Source: Spirochaetaceae bacterium
GTDB taxonomy: Bacteria > Spirochaetota > Spirochaetia > DSM-2461
Direction: 5' to 3'
Length of the DNA stretch: 9,200 nucleotides
Assembly: GCA_016342385.1 (NCBI GenBank)
Contig: JAEINM010000139.1
Location: forward strand, 1 to 9,200
Positions 1 to 7,984 of this stretch are shown here, in pieces. The stretch's first letter is position 1; each line of letters opens with the position of its first letter. The translations under genes were made by a program, and so were the position numbers. The notes below the pieces were generated by a model that ran no database searches, was not told the origin of the DNA, and saw only the letters and a list, made by a program, of their open reading frames with translations.

Positions 1-1554
1 GGTGATCTCTATGTTGCTGTTAAAGAATTATTTCCTGTCAGATTGACAGCTACCGGTTCAATCGATCAAACCTTGGTCGACCTGAATATTCAGGACTTCT
101 ACTTTGATCCCGTATTTATTAATTATTTTATGCCCACTGATCCTTATAAGGAAAAGAGGCATGTCGTGTTTAAAAGTGGAAATATCACGGGAGACATTCG
201 CATCGATGGTAAAATCTCAGATCCTGATTTTCATGGTGTTCTGAATGTTAATGATATTGCTGTTGAATCTCCTTATATTGCTGAAATTCCCCAGCCGGCA
301 TCGACTAAGGCCTATCTCGATGGCCATTCAATGATTCTAGATCCCTTAGTTATTCAATTGAAGAACGGCTCGATTACTGTGGATTCCGCTTTTGAATTTG
401 ATGGCGGACTGCCTACCATTTTCGATGTGAATATCGATATAAGCGGCGGAACAGGTGTCAGAGTCGCCTATGAAATTCCCAGTTTTTCATGGGATGGGCA
501 TTTTACCGGGACCACGCAGATAAAGGGAAGCAAAGAGGGGGGATTCCTAAGGGGAGATCTTATTTGTAATGATCTGGTTTCATCTATGGAAAGCAGCGCT
601 GATCAATCTACGGTGAAAATTGTTCAGAGAAGCCCCAGTGTTGAGGGTTTCCTTGTGGATCTAACGATTCAGACAGGACGGGATGTGAACTTTTATTTTC
701 CCAATCAGCAGGTCCCTATTATTCAGGCTACAGCCGATAACGGTGATACAATGAATATTACCTATGATTCCCGATCAGATGTTCTGGCTCTTGTTGGTAA
801 GCTTGCCATCAGAACTGGTGAGATAAATTATTTTAACAAAGCATTTTTCCTTAAGGAGGGATTTATTGATTTTAACGAGAGTCAGGTGAAGTTTAATCCA
901 TGGCTGAATGTCCGTGCCGATGTTGTAACAAAAGATGATCTGGGTAAAGATGTCACCATCTCACTTTTATTTGATGATTACCTGTTTAATGAATTTAATC
1001 CGGAATTTCTATCATTTCCCCGGAAATCTGAAAATGAGATACTTGCCCTACTGGGGCAATCTTTTATACCATCTAATGATCCGGAACAGGTCAGTGTCGC
1101 CTCCATGCTGGTGGCTACAGGAGGGATGATCGGTAAAAATACAATAATTCAACCCTTGGAAGATGCTATTAAATCTTCTTTCAATCTGGATTTTGTATCT
1201 TTTAATACTGACATTATTGAAAATGCCATATTGGACCGGTTTCAGGATCAGGAGTTTTATTCCCGCAATAATCAGGGGATGAATTTTGCTAAATACCTTG
1301 AGAATACTTCTCTTTTTGTAGGAGAGTATTTAGGGGATTATTTATTTCTTGAGGGATCATTGGTTGTAGATTATGATGAGGCCAATAGTGTATCATCACC
1401 ATGGGGTGGATTAGATCTTAATGTTAATTTAAATTTACAGTTTATTACGCCATTTGTATTGATTGACTGGACATATGATCCAAAGAACAATCCAGGTTCG
1501 GATTATTTTTTTCCACAGAATACAATATCTTTTACATGGCAGTATTCATATTAA
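1..1554 (+). CDS. tamB: TamB C-terminal part (translocation and assembly module, DUF490), 5' truncated
   Basis: The frame is open from base 1, so this is the last 517 residues of a longer protein; the TTG at 43 is an internal Leu codon, not a start. TamB is a very large inner-membrane-anchored periplasmic protein of the AsmA-like family. It works with Omp85 proteins and is implicated in outer-membrane biogenesis and lipid transport between membranes. The visible part is rich in alternating beta-strand sequence with no membrane helix. The C-terminal TamB domain is recognisable from roughly residue 180 on (numbered from base 1): a GEINYFNKAFFLKEGFIDF-like stretch near residue 273, then FNPWLNVRADV, then FPRKSENEILALLGQ near 339, all family hallmarks. 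The protein ends in an aromatic-rich strand (SFTWQYSY). It lies directly upstream of bamA, a common arrangement that supports the call. The N-terminal anchor and most of the beta-helical groove lie outside the window. Confidence 0.9.
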   Translation, partial: GDLYVAVKELFPVRLTATGSIDQTLVDLNIQDFYFDPVFINYFMPTDPYKEKRHVVFKSGNITGDIRIDGKISDPDFHGVLNVNDIAVESPYIAEIPQPASTKAYLDGHSMILDPLVIQLKNGSITVDSAFEFDGGLPTIFDVNIDISGGTGVRVAYEIPSFSWDGHFTGTTQIKGSKEGGFLRGDLICNDLVSSMESSADQSTVKIVQRSPSVEGFLVDLTIQTGRDVNFYFPNQQVPIIQATADNGDTMNITYDSRSDVLALVGKLAIRTGEINYFNKAFFLKEGFIDFNESQVKFNPWLNVRADVVTKDDLGKDVTISLLFDDYLFNEFNPEFLSFPRKSENEILALLGQSFIPSNDPEQVSVASMLVATGGMIGKNTIIQPLEDAIKSSFNLDFVSFNTDIIENAILDRFQDQEFYSRNNQGMNFAKYLENTSLFVGEYLGDYLFLEGSLVVDYDEANSVSSPWGGLDLNVNLNLQFITPFVLIDWTYDPKNNPGSDYFFPQNTISFTWQYSY

Positions 1555-1557
1555 AAT
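1531..1557 (+). promoter_or_regulatory. Weak promoter candidate at the tamB end, ahead of bamA
   Basis: TTTACA (1531-1536, 5 of 6 to the sigma-70 -35 consensus) and TAAAAT (1552-1557, 5 of 6 to the -10) are separated by 15 bases, shorter than the usual 16-18. Transcription would start near 1564 and give bamA its own leader containing the hairpin at 1567-1605. The site overlaps AT-rich coding sequence of tamB, where such matches arise by chance, so bamA may simply be read through from tamB. Confidence 0.25.
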
Positions 1558-1566
1558 TTTACGACA

Positions 1567-1605
1567 ATATTCGGAACTCAGCGCTTAAGGCGTATTCCGG
1601 AATAT
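1567..1605 (+). promoter_or_regulatory. Imperfect inverted repeat in the tamB-bamA gap
   Basis: ATATTCGGAA (1567-1576) pairs with TTCCGGAATAT (1595-1605) with one bulged base; inside, CGC (1582-1584) can pair with GCG (1590-1592) around a short TTAAG loop. The repeat ends 5 bases before the AAGGAG ribosome binding site of bamA (1611-1616). No T-run follows, so it is unlikely to be an intrinsic terminator. It could be an RNA processing or stability element, a translation-tuning structure, or a protein-binding palindrome. What I see is only the pairing; any role is inference. Confidence 0.4.
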
Positions 1606-1621
1606 CTATGAAGGAGAATAG

Positions 1622-4090
1622 ATGCTCAAACGCACTTTTTACACAATAAATGTCTTAATCATGCTTATGCTGACTCAGACAGTTTTTGCACAGCAGAACG
1701 ATGAGGAATGGTATCTGGGTAAAACCATAGTTGATATCAGATTTACAGGATTGGACACAGTTTCATCTACAGAGTTGAGCGGGTTAGTCAGAGAATATAT
1801 TTCCAGTGAATTCTCCGATTCTCTTTTTTATGAGATTCAGAGTAAATTGTATGCTCTGGATTACTTTGAGCTGATAATTCCCGCGGCACTAAAAGGTGAT
1901 TCTCAGGGAAATACGGTTATTCTTGAATTTGAAGTCAAAGAGAAACCGGTTATCAGTGAAATTGAATTCACTGGAAATAGCAGGATTAGAAGAGGAGAAC
2001 TTCTCGATACAATTCTACTCAAACGGGGAGATATGGTTAATCAGACCAGTATTAACCTCGATGAAACAGCCATACTCGATTTATATCTGGAAAAGGGGTT
2101 TCTCGATGCTCTGGTAAAAGGGGAAGCTCAGAAAGATCCTGAAAAAAATACATCGACACTTGTCTATACAATTGATGAGGGAACTCAGACGAAAATAAAT
2201 GAGATCCTTTTTATTGGAAATGATAAATACGTCTCTGATAATACTCTTAAAGGATTAATGACTACAAAAACTCAGTCTCTATTCAGAAAAGGTGTCTACC
2301 AGGATAATAAACTGGAAGAAGACAAACGGGCCATCACTCAGTATTACCACGACAGAGGTTATATTGACGCAGAAGTTTATAATATTCAGAAGGATATTGT
2401 AAAAGATGAAGAGAAAAATATTAATTTTCTTAAAATCACTCTCTTCATAAAAGAAGGTGAGCAATACACCTATAAAGGTCTGAGTTTTGAAGGGAATGAT
2501 ATATATTCCGATGAAGAATTAAAAGCGATGTCTCTTCTTCAGGAGGGAAAAGTCTATAACGAATCGAAATTCCTGGCAGATTTCCAGAGGATTTCCGATT
2601 TGTATTTTGAAAATGGTTATATCTTTAACACTATTAACCGGGAAGAATTTAAAGATGAAGTGAACAGGGAAATCTCTTATAAAATTACAATCGTTGAAAG
2701 GGAAAGAGCTCACATCGAAAATATTATTATTCAGGGAAATGAAAAAACGAAAGATCATGTGATCTTCCGTGAGATTCCATTGGAAGTAGGAGATGTCTTT
2801 AATAAAACAAAGATCCTCCAGGGCCTGAATAACCTCTACAATACCCAGTATTTTTCAGTCGTTGAACCTCAGACCTTTGAAGGAAGTGCTCAGGGACTTA
2901 TGGATCTGGTTATCAATGTAGAGGAGGGTAAAACTTCAGATATTGTTTTTGGAATAGCTATTTCCGGTGGTGATGGATTTCCCATATCAGGTCAGATAAA
3001 ATGGACAGATAGAAACTTCCTCGGTTATGGTCAGACCCTGGGGGCTGAGACGGCTTTTGATTTTGACAGTCAGGAAGTCTCATTAAAGTTTACCGAACCG
3101 AGACTGCTGGGATACCGCTGGTCAGGAGGTGTTAACCTGACATACAGACACGAGAAGAATAGCGGAATCGATCAGGATATAGATGGAGACGGCATTGTCG
3201 ACAATGCACCGGGATCTGTACCCGATGCGACAGTACATGAAGACTATCAGATGTCATATGATTCACACTACCTATCAGCCGGAGTCAGCACGGGGTACAC
3301 GTGGATAACTCCTATCGGCCGGTTGGGTCTGGGAACGGGAATCAGCTCGGGATTTGAATACATTACCTATGATGAAACCATATTCAGACCATATAGTTCT
3401 TCTATTCGGGACAACTGGAAATCCTGGATGTATAAAGACCGGTGGTGGACCAAGGCAACCTGGGATATGCGGGACATAGTTTATGATCCTTCAAAAGGAT
3501 TTATACTCAGTGAGACCTTTACTTTCGTGGGAATCCTCCCGGGATCCACATCGGACTATATGAAATCCGTTACCCGCTTCGATGCCTATCTGACTCTCTT
3601 TGATATACCACTCAGCGAATCCTTTAACTTCAAGAGTGTTTTTAAATTACATTCCGCCCTTTCCTATCTGTTGCCCAAACCGGGCGGCCCCGCTGTAAAT
3701 CCACAGATAGACGGCTTTCACGTAACCGGTATGTTTATGGCCAGAGGCTGGTCCCCCATATCGGACGGTCAGGTCCTCTGGGACAATTCGGCGGAATTGC
3801 GGTTCCCCATAGTCAAGAATATTCTCTCCTTTGACTTCTTTTTGGATATGGTCGGGTTCTGGGGCAGTGATGAGGATTTTACATCCATGGGTATAGAGGA
3901 TTTCAGATTTTCACTGGGAGGCGGTTTAAGGCTGGCCAATCCTCAGTTCCCCTTTTCTCTCTATCTTGTGAAAAAGTTTAATTTTGATGAAGATGGAAAT
4001 ATAGACTGGTTCCCCGAAGCAGATTGGGATGCATTCCCCGATTCGGGACTGGACCTGGTTATTTCTTTCGGTATAGATATTTATCAGTAG
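1622..4090 (+). CDS. bamA: BamA, outer-membrane protein assembly factor (Omp85 family)
   Basis: BamA is the essential core of the machine that folds and inserts beta-barrel proteins into the outer membrane. The 822-residue length fits the family. Residues 1-23 form a Sec signal peptide (basic start, hydrophobic core, cleavage after VFA). Five POTRA domains follow at about 32-108, 109-189, 190-280, 282-357 and 361-435, each with the recurring I-x-F-x-G-N turn (FTGNSRI, FIGNDKY, FEGNDIY, IQGNEKT). The barrel begins near 439 (DIVFGIAISGG). The conserved loop-6 motif, normally V/I-R-G-F/Y, reads ARGW at 707-710, keeping the key Arg708-Gly709. A loop at 517-528 carries an acidic D-x-D-G-D-G-x-x-D pattern resembling a calcium-binding loop. 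The chain ends GIDIYQ, so the usual terminal aromatic is the penultimate residue. The start is fixed by AAGGAG at 1611-1616, 5 bases before ATG. tamB lies upstream and skp 18 bp downstream, giving an envelope-biogenesis operon. Confidence 0.95.
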   Translation: MLKRTFYTINVLIMLMLTQTVFAQQNDEEWYLGKTIVDIRFTGLDTVSSTELSGLVREYISSEFSDSLFYEIQSKLYALDYFELIIPAALKGDSQGNTVILEFEVKEKPVISEIEFTGNSRIRRGELLDTILLKRGDMVNQTSINLDETAILDLYLEKGFLDALVKGEAQKDPEKNTSTLVYTIDEGTQTKINEILFIGNDKYVSDNTLKGLMTTKTQSLFRKGVYQDNKLEEDKRAITQYYHDRGYIDAEVYNIQKDIVKDEEKNINFLKITLFIKEGEQYTYKGLSFEGNDIYSDEELKAMSLLQEGKVYNESKFLADFQRISDLYFENGYIFNTINREEFKDEVNREISYKITIVERERAHIENIIIQGNEKTKDHVIFREIPLEVGDVFNKTKILQGLNNLYNTQYFSVVEPQTFEGSAQGLMDLVINVEEGKTSDIVFGIAISGGDGFPISGQIKWTDRNFLGYGQTLGAETAFDFDSQEVSLKFTEPRLLGYRWSGGVNLTYRHEKNSGIDQDIDGDGIVDNAPGSVPDATVHEDYQMSYDSHYLSAGVSTGYTWITPIGRLGLGTGISSGFEYITYDETIFRPYSSSIRDNWKSWMYKDRWWTKATWDMRDIVYDPSKGFILSETFTFVGILPGSTSDYMKSVTRFDAYLTLFDIPLSESFNFKSVFKLHSALSYLLPKPGGPAVNPQIDGFHVTGMFMARGWSPISDGQVLWDNSAELRFPIVKNILSFDFFLDMVGFWGSDEDFTSMGIEDFRFSLGGGLRLANPQFPFSLYLVKKFNFDEDGNIDWFPEADWDAFPDSGLDLVISFGIDIYQ

Positions 4091-4108
4091 GTTAAGGAGT
4101 CAACTGTA

Positions 4109-4633
4109 ATGAACAAAAGAGTCTACCCCATATTTTTATTTCTATTTTTTACGGTCCTCGTGTCCTCATACGCCACGCAGATTACTCGAGTCGGTGTCAT
4201 TGACAGAGCCAAGATTCTACAGACTTTCTACACCAAGTCTCAAGCCACAAGAGAACTGGATGAACTGAAGGAAGCCATGCAGAATGAACTGGTGAGATTG
4301 AGTGATGAAATAAAAATGTATGAAGAGCGAAAACTCAATGCCGAGAACAGAGGAGATGAGACAGAAGCTCTGAAGCTTGATAATATCATTTTTGATAAAA
4401 AGCAATATCTCCAGGACTACTACCGGACAAAGAATAACCAGTTAACAGAACGTCAGAAAAACCTATCCCAGGATAGAGAATTTGCCCAGCAGTTGCTGGA
4501 AGTTATCGATTTTGTCGCCTTGAGTCAGGGGTTTTCAATCGTTCTCGATATTTCAACTCCCGGTTTAATCTGGAGTAATGATGAAGTGGATATTACCAAT
4601 TTAGTTCTTGAAAGGCTTCAGTCTTTGAATTGA
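4109..4633 (+). CDS. skp: OmpH/Skp-family periplasmic chaperone
   Basis: Skp is a trimeric, tentacle-shaped periplasmic chaperone that holds unfolded outer-membrane proteins before delivery to BamA. The 174-residue protein has a Sec signal peptide (residues 1-22: NKR start, FLFLFF core, likely cleavage after SSYA). The mature region opens with the family's short beta strand, TRVGVIDRAKIL, where the E. coli protein has a comparable IAIVN segment. A long charged, Leu-rich helical stretch follows (about 45-130, ELDELKEAMQNEL through NLSQDREFAQQLLEV), the expected coiled-coil arms, and then the second short strand GFSIVLDIS that completes the trimer core. Ribosome binding site AAGGAG at 4094-4099 lies 9 bases before ATG. 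It sits 18 bp after bamA and is the last gene before a strong terminator, so it is probably co-transcribed with tamB-bamA. Sequence identity within this family is low; the call rests on layout and context. Confidence 0.88.
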   Translation: MNKRVYPIFLFLFFTVLVSSYATQITRVGVIDRAKILQTFYTKSQATRELDELKEAMQNELVRLSDEIKMYEERKLNAENRGDETEALKLDNIIFDKKQYLQDYYRTKNNQLTERQKNLSQDREFAQQLLEVIDFVALSQGFSIVLDISTPGLIWSNDEVDITNLVLERLQSLN

Positions 4634-4651
4634 TAAAAAAATAATTTGAAA

Positions 4652-4686
4652 AAGAAAACCCCGCTTTATGAATGCGGGGTTTTCTT
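4652..4686 (+). terminator. Strong intrinsic terminator after skp
   Basis: AAGAAAACCCCGC (4652-4664) and GCGGGGTTTTCTT (4674-4686) are perfect 13-base complements around a 9-base loop. The core is a 6-bp GC stem followed by a TTTTCTT tract that itself pairs with the upstream A-rich arm, so the hairpin could terminate from either direction. It begins 18 bases after the skp stop codon and ends the tamB-bamA-skp transcript. Its right arm ends only 15 bases before the mutS start codon. Confidence 0.92.
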
Positions 4687-4693
4687 ATATAAT
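4665..4693 (+). promoter_or_regulatory. Putative mutS promoter abutting the skp terminator
   Basis: A perfect TATAAT (4688-4693) starts two bases after the terminator stem. At a 17-base spacing the -35 position is TTTATG (4665-4670, 3 of 6 to TTGACA), lying in the terminator loop, so the spacer is made largely of the terminator's right arm. The predicted start of transcription is at about 4699-4702, at or just before the mutS ATG, which implies a leaderless or nearly leaderless mRNA. The TAA inside the box is also an in-frame stop that rules out a longer mutS start. No experimental support; the weak -35 is the main doubt. Confidence 0.5.
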
Positions 4694-4701
4694 GGGAAAT
4701 C

Positions 4702-7274
4702 ATGTCGGATAACACACCAATGATGAGACAGTACATGTCCATAAAAGATAAACATAAAGATTCGGTCCTCTTTTTCAGAATGGGGGATTTTTATGAAATG
4801 TTTAAAAGTGATGCTGTTGAAGTCAGCCGTTTGCTGAACCTTACACTGACTAAACGCCATGGTATTCCCATGTGCGGAATCCCCTACCATGCTTCCCAGA
4901 ACTATATCGGCAGGCTACTGAAAGCGGGGAAAAAAATTGCCATCTGTGAACAGATATCCCTACCCAAAGAGGGAAAGGGTATTGCAGAGCGGGATGTTGT
5001 GGAAATTATAACTCCCGGTACGGTTATCGATGAAGATTTTCTCGATAAGGGCGCAAATAACTATCTGGCGGCACTAGGCCGTTATCAGGATTTTCTTTCC
5101 ATAGCCTACATCGATCTCTCTACAGGTGAATTCCTGGCTTCAAAAATTCCCTGGAAGGAAAAAAATGAGAAGCTGAAGAAGGAACTGATGAGGATCTCTC
5201 CAAAAGAGATAATCATTCAGGAATCTATGATGGATGACCATATGGATCGGATTTTTGATTCCTCCCAGGCTGTTATCAACCGTTATCCCGATTGGAATTT
5301 CGATCTGGAATCGAGCCGTCTGATTCTGGAGAGGCAGTTCAAGGTTGCCGGGATGAAAGGCTTCGGCTTTAAAGACAACGATGCTGAACTTCTTTCCGCT
5401 GGAGTTATATCGAGTATGTAGAGGAGACTTCGAAGAGTTTATTATCCCATATTCGGCATCTGGCTTCTTACACGGAACAGGATTTTGTCAGCCTCGATGA
5501 AGCCACACAGAAAAATCTTGAAATAATCAGGAATATGCAGGACAACAGCAGTTCCTTCACTTTAATCGATATATTGGATTATACCAGGACAGCAATGGGA
5601 GCCAGAAAACTGAAAAATTGGCTTCTAAGGCCTCTCAATACAAAAAAAGATATTGATATCCGGCAGAATAAAGTTTCTCTTTTCTATAAGGAGCAGGTAA
5701 AATTATCTGATTTAAGAACTCTGCTTGGAGGGATACTCGATATTGAAAGACTGTCTGCCCGCCTAGCCATGGATAAGGCTCATGGTAAAGATCTTATTGC
5801 CATAAAGCTGTCACTTCTGAACATCATGGAAGTGGAAGGTTTACTGAAAAGTTTTTCTCATAATGAGCTAAAGGTCTTAACACCGGAAGAATTGCTCATC
5901 ACGGGAGAGCTCTATGAATTACTGGAAAAATCAATACGGGAAGAACCGTCCATACTGTTTACTGAAGGGCGTCTTATTCGCGAAGGGTACAACAGTGAAT
6001 TGGATAAGCTGAGAGATTTAAAAAGCAACAGCAGATCAATTCTGGATAATTATCTTCAAAAAGAAAAAGAAGAGACAGGCATAAACAATCTGAAAATTAA
6101 ATATAACAAAATCATCGGCTATTTTTTTGACATATCCAAGGGGCAGCTGTCATTAGTTCCCGAGCATTATATACGGAGACAGTCACTGGTCAATTCCGAG
6201 CGCTTTACAACTGATACACTCATAAATCTGGAAACAGAAATTAACAATTCAACAGAAAAGATAATCGAATTGGAGAAGGAGCTGTTTTTCACGATCAGAG
6301 AGCAGGTGAAAGAGTCTCTTGATCTGCTCCTGGACTTGTGTTCCCATATTTCAGATATAGACTGCCTCCAGTCCTATGCTTATTGTGCCACTATCCGAGG
6401 GTATACAAAACCTGAAATAAGTGAAAACGGTGTAATACATATCCGGGAAGGTCGTCACCCCGTGGTTGAAGCTCATTTGCCGGCGGGAGAATTTGTTCCC
6501 AATGGCATAAATTTTAATAATAGGGATAAACCCTTTGCCCTGATCACAGGTCCCAATATGGCGGGGAAATCCACCTATCTCAGGCAGATTGCCCTTATTG
6601 TTTTAATGGCGCAATCAGGTTCATTTATCCCCGCCGCATCAGGCAGTGAAATTGGTCTGGTCGATAAGATCTTCTGCCGGGTCGGAGCCTCAGATAATCT
6701 GGCCAGAGGGGAATCCACCTTTCTGGTAGAGATGAATGAAACAGCCAACATTCTGCGGACGGCTACGGATAGGAGTCTGATCATTATGGATGAAGTCGGC
6801 CGGGGAACCAGCACTAACGATGGTTTATCCATTGCCTGGGGTGTCTCAGAGTATCTGATGGATGATATCGGGGCAAAAACTCTATTTGCCACACATTACC
6901 ATGAGCTATGTCATATGAATCATGAAAAAATGTTTAATCTCTCTATGGATGTAAAGGAAAATAAAGGGGATATCTTATTTCTGAAGAGGATTAAAGAGGG
7001 CCCGTCCAATAATTCATATGGTATACATGTGGCGGGACTGGCCGGTCTTCCTCATTCCATTATAACCCGGTCACGATCTGTTCTGGCTTATCTGGAATCG
7101 AGAATGAATGATCAGGAGATGGAGATTCCTGAAAGAGTAGAAGAGAACAGCTCTTTTCTATTTAATGACTCAGAAATCATTGTCGATGAGATTAGATCTA
7201 TTGACATCAGTAATATGACTCCCCTGGAAGCATTGAATAAACTGGATAATTGGAAAAAAATACTCCATTTATAA
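4702..7274 (+). pseudogene. mutS: MutS DNA mismatch repair ATPase, interrupted by an apparent one-base frameshift
   Basis: MutS recognises mispaired or looped-out bases and, using ATP, recruits MutL. The first frame (4702-5421, 239 aa) holds the mismatch-binding domain, with the Phe-x-Glu motif as F30-Y31-E32 in GDFYE, and the connector domain, then stops at TAG 5419-5421. The family sequence continues at once in another frame (YIEYVEETSKSLLSHIRHL from 5406), through lever and clamp domains to the ATPase: Walker A GPNMAGKST (6549-6575), Walker B and signature DEVGRGTST (6789-6815), and FATHYHEL. The frame stays open from there to TAA 7272-7274. Restoring one base near 5404-5414 gives 857 residues, normal for MutS. 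The ATG at 4702 is the first possible start (in-frame TAA at 4690) and has no convincing ribosome binding site. Because all motifs outside the break are preserved, a sequencing error or a very recent mutation is more likely than an old pseudogene. The downstream ATG at 5535 is an internal Met codon. Confidence 0.9.
5404..5414 (+). other. Frameshift position within mutS
   Basis: Before this point the protein reads LLSAG in one frame; after it, EYVEETSKSLL in the frame one base back. In other MutS proteins (for example AAGCLLQYAKDTQ in E. coli) four residues separate the Ala-Gly from the Tyr. Here the gap from 5404 to 5414 is 11 bases rather than 12, which points to loss of one base in GTTATATCGAG. 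No slippery heptamer of the X-XXY-YYZ kind is present. The AGAGGAG at 5420-5426 lies after the break and has no suitable start codon at the right distance. Confidence 0.85.
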
Positions 7275-7306
7275 AATCCTGCTGTGTTTTCTGATGTTAT
7301 CATCTT

Positions 7307-7978
7307 ATGTTTATTAAAAATTATGTTCACGATTGTCATCTCTGTGGTAATCCGACAGAACAAGACGGTAATATCTGTCAGAAATGCAAGGATAAAAGTC
7401 CAGTGATCAGCGGAGAAATATGCTGTATCTGCGGACTCCCTCTCATCTCTGAAAAGTCAGTCTGCATGAGATGTCGTAAAAGGAAATATGCCTTTGATAG
7501 AAATTTTTCAATCTTTGAATACAAAAACAGAGCTAGAGAAATATTTTATCACTATAAATTCGCAAAGCACAGAGATATTGCCATCTGGTACAGTGAGCTA
7601 ATCAATGATCTGGTTGCAGCCAAGTTTCATGACTATCTTATTGTTCCATCACCATCGAGATATTACAAGAAAATCAGAAAAGGTTGGGATCAGGTTGAAT
7701 ATCTCAGTTCAATATTAAGGAGTCAATATAATCTTCCGGTGAAAAATGTTCTGAAAAGATCAGGCGGTAGTGATCAGAAACGACTCGATCTGGAAGAGAG
7801 AATAACAAACCTGAGAGGGAAAATCTCTGTCAGGAGAAATTTTCAGATTATTACAGAACAGAAAATCCTCTTTCTCGATGATATTTTCACAACAGGGGCC
7901 ACTGCCGATGAATGTTCTCGGGTTTTAATAGAGAATGGAGCTGCTTCTGTGACCTCTTTAACCATCGCTATTGACTGA
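7307..7978 (+). CDS. comF: ComF-family phosphoribosyltransferase-like protein with N-terminal zinc knuckles
   Basis: This 223-residue protein matches the ComF/GntX family: cytosolic proteins needed for DNA uptake in transformable bacteria, but also present in many species not known to be competent, where the role is unclear. The N-terminus has four Cys pairs, C10-x2-C13, C24-x2-C27, C39-x2-C42 (followed by Gly) and C53-x2-C56, enough for two zinc sites. A type I phosphoribosyltransferase fold follows, with VPSPSRYYKKIRKGWDQVEYL and a PRPP-binding loop ILFLDDIFTTGAT (acidic pair D191-D192, TTGAT 195-199). The substrate is unknown. The ATG at 7307 is the first after an in-frame stop at 7292, but I see no Shine-Dalgarno sequence, so translation may be weak or depend on mutS. 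It begins 32 bp after mutS with no terminator between them, so co-transcription is likely. The symbol denotes the family, not proven competence. Confidence 0.88.
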   Translation: MFIKNYVHDCHLCGNPTEQDGNICQKCKDKSPVISGEICCICGLPLISEKSVCMRCRKRKYAFDRNFSIFEYKNRAREIFYHYKFAKHRDIAIWYSELINDLVAAKFHDYLIVPSPSRYYKKIRKGWDQVEYLSSILRSQYNLPVKNVLKRSGGSDQKRLDLEERITNLRGKISVRRNFQIITEQKILFLDDIFTTGATADECSRVLIENGAASVTSLTIAID

Positions 7979-7984
7979 CTCTAG

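Noticed and set aside
43..45. TTG at 43 as a tamB start codon
   Set aside because: The frame is open to base 1 with TamB-like sequence and no ribosome binding site; the visible part is only the C-terminal portion of a much longer protein.
2279..2758. Two minus-strand open frames inside bamA
   Set aside because: They are shadows of the POTRA-coding region with Phe/Ile-rich translation and no start signals.
5395..5430. Programmed ribosomal frameshift in mutS
   Set aside because: No X-XXY-YYZ slippery heptamer, no release-factor-2-style CTT-TGA with an upstream Shine-Dalgarno, and no obvious downstream stem. The family residue count fits a missing base better.
6575..6892. A 105-codon open frame on the minus strand
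   Set aside because: It is antisense to the Walker A to Walker B part of mutS, and its sequence is dictated by those conserved codons.
5535..7274. The second mutS piece as an independent MutS2-like or truncated MutS gene starting at ATG 5535
   Set aside because: Family sequence continues upstream of 5535 in the same frame back to about 5406, directly joining the first piece, and no separate promoter or ribosome binding site is evident.
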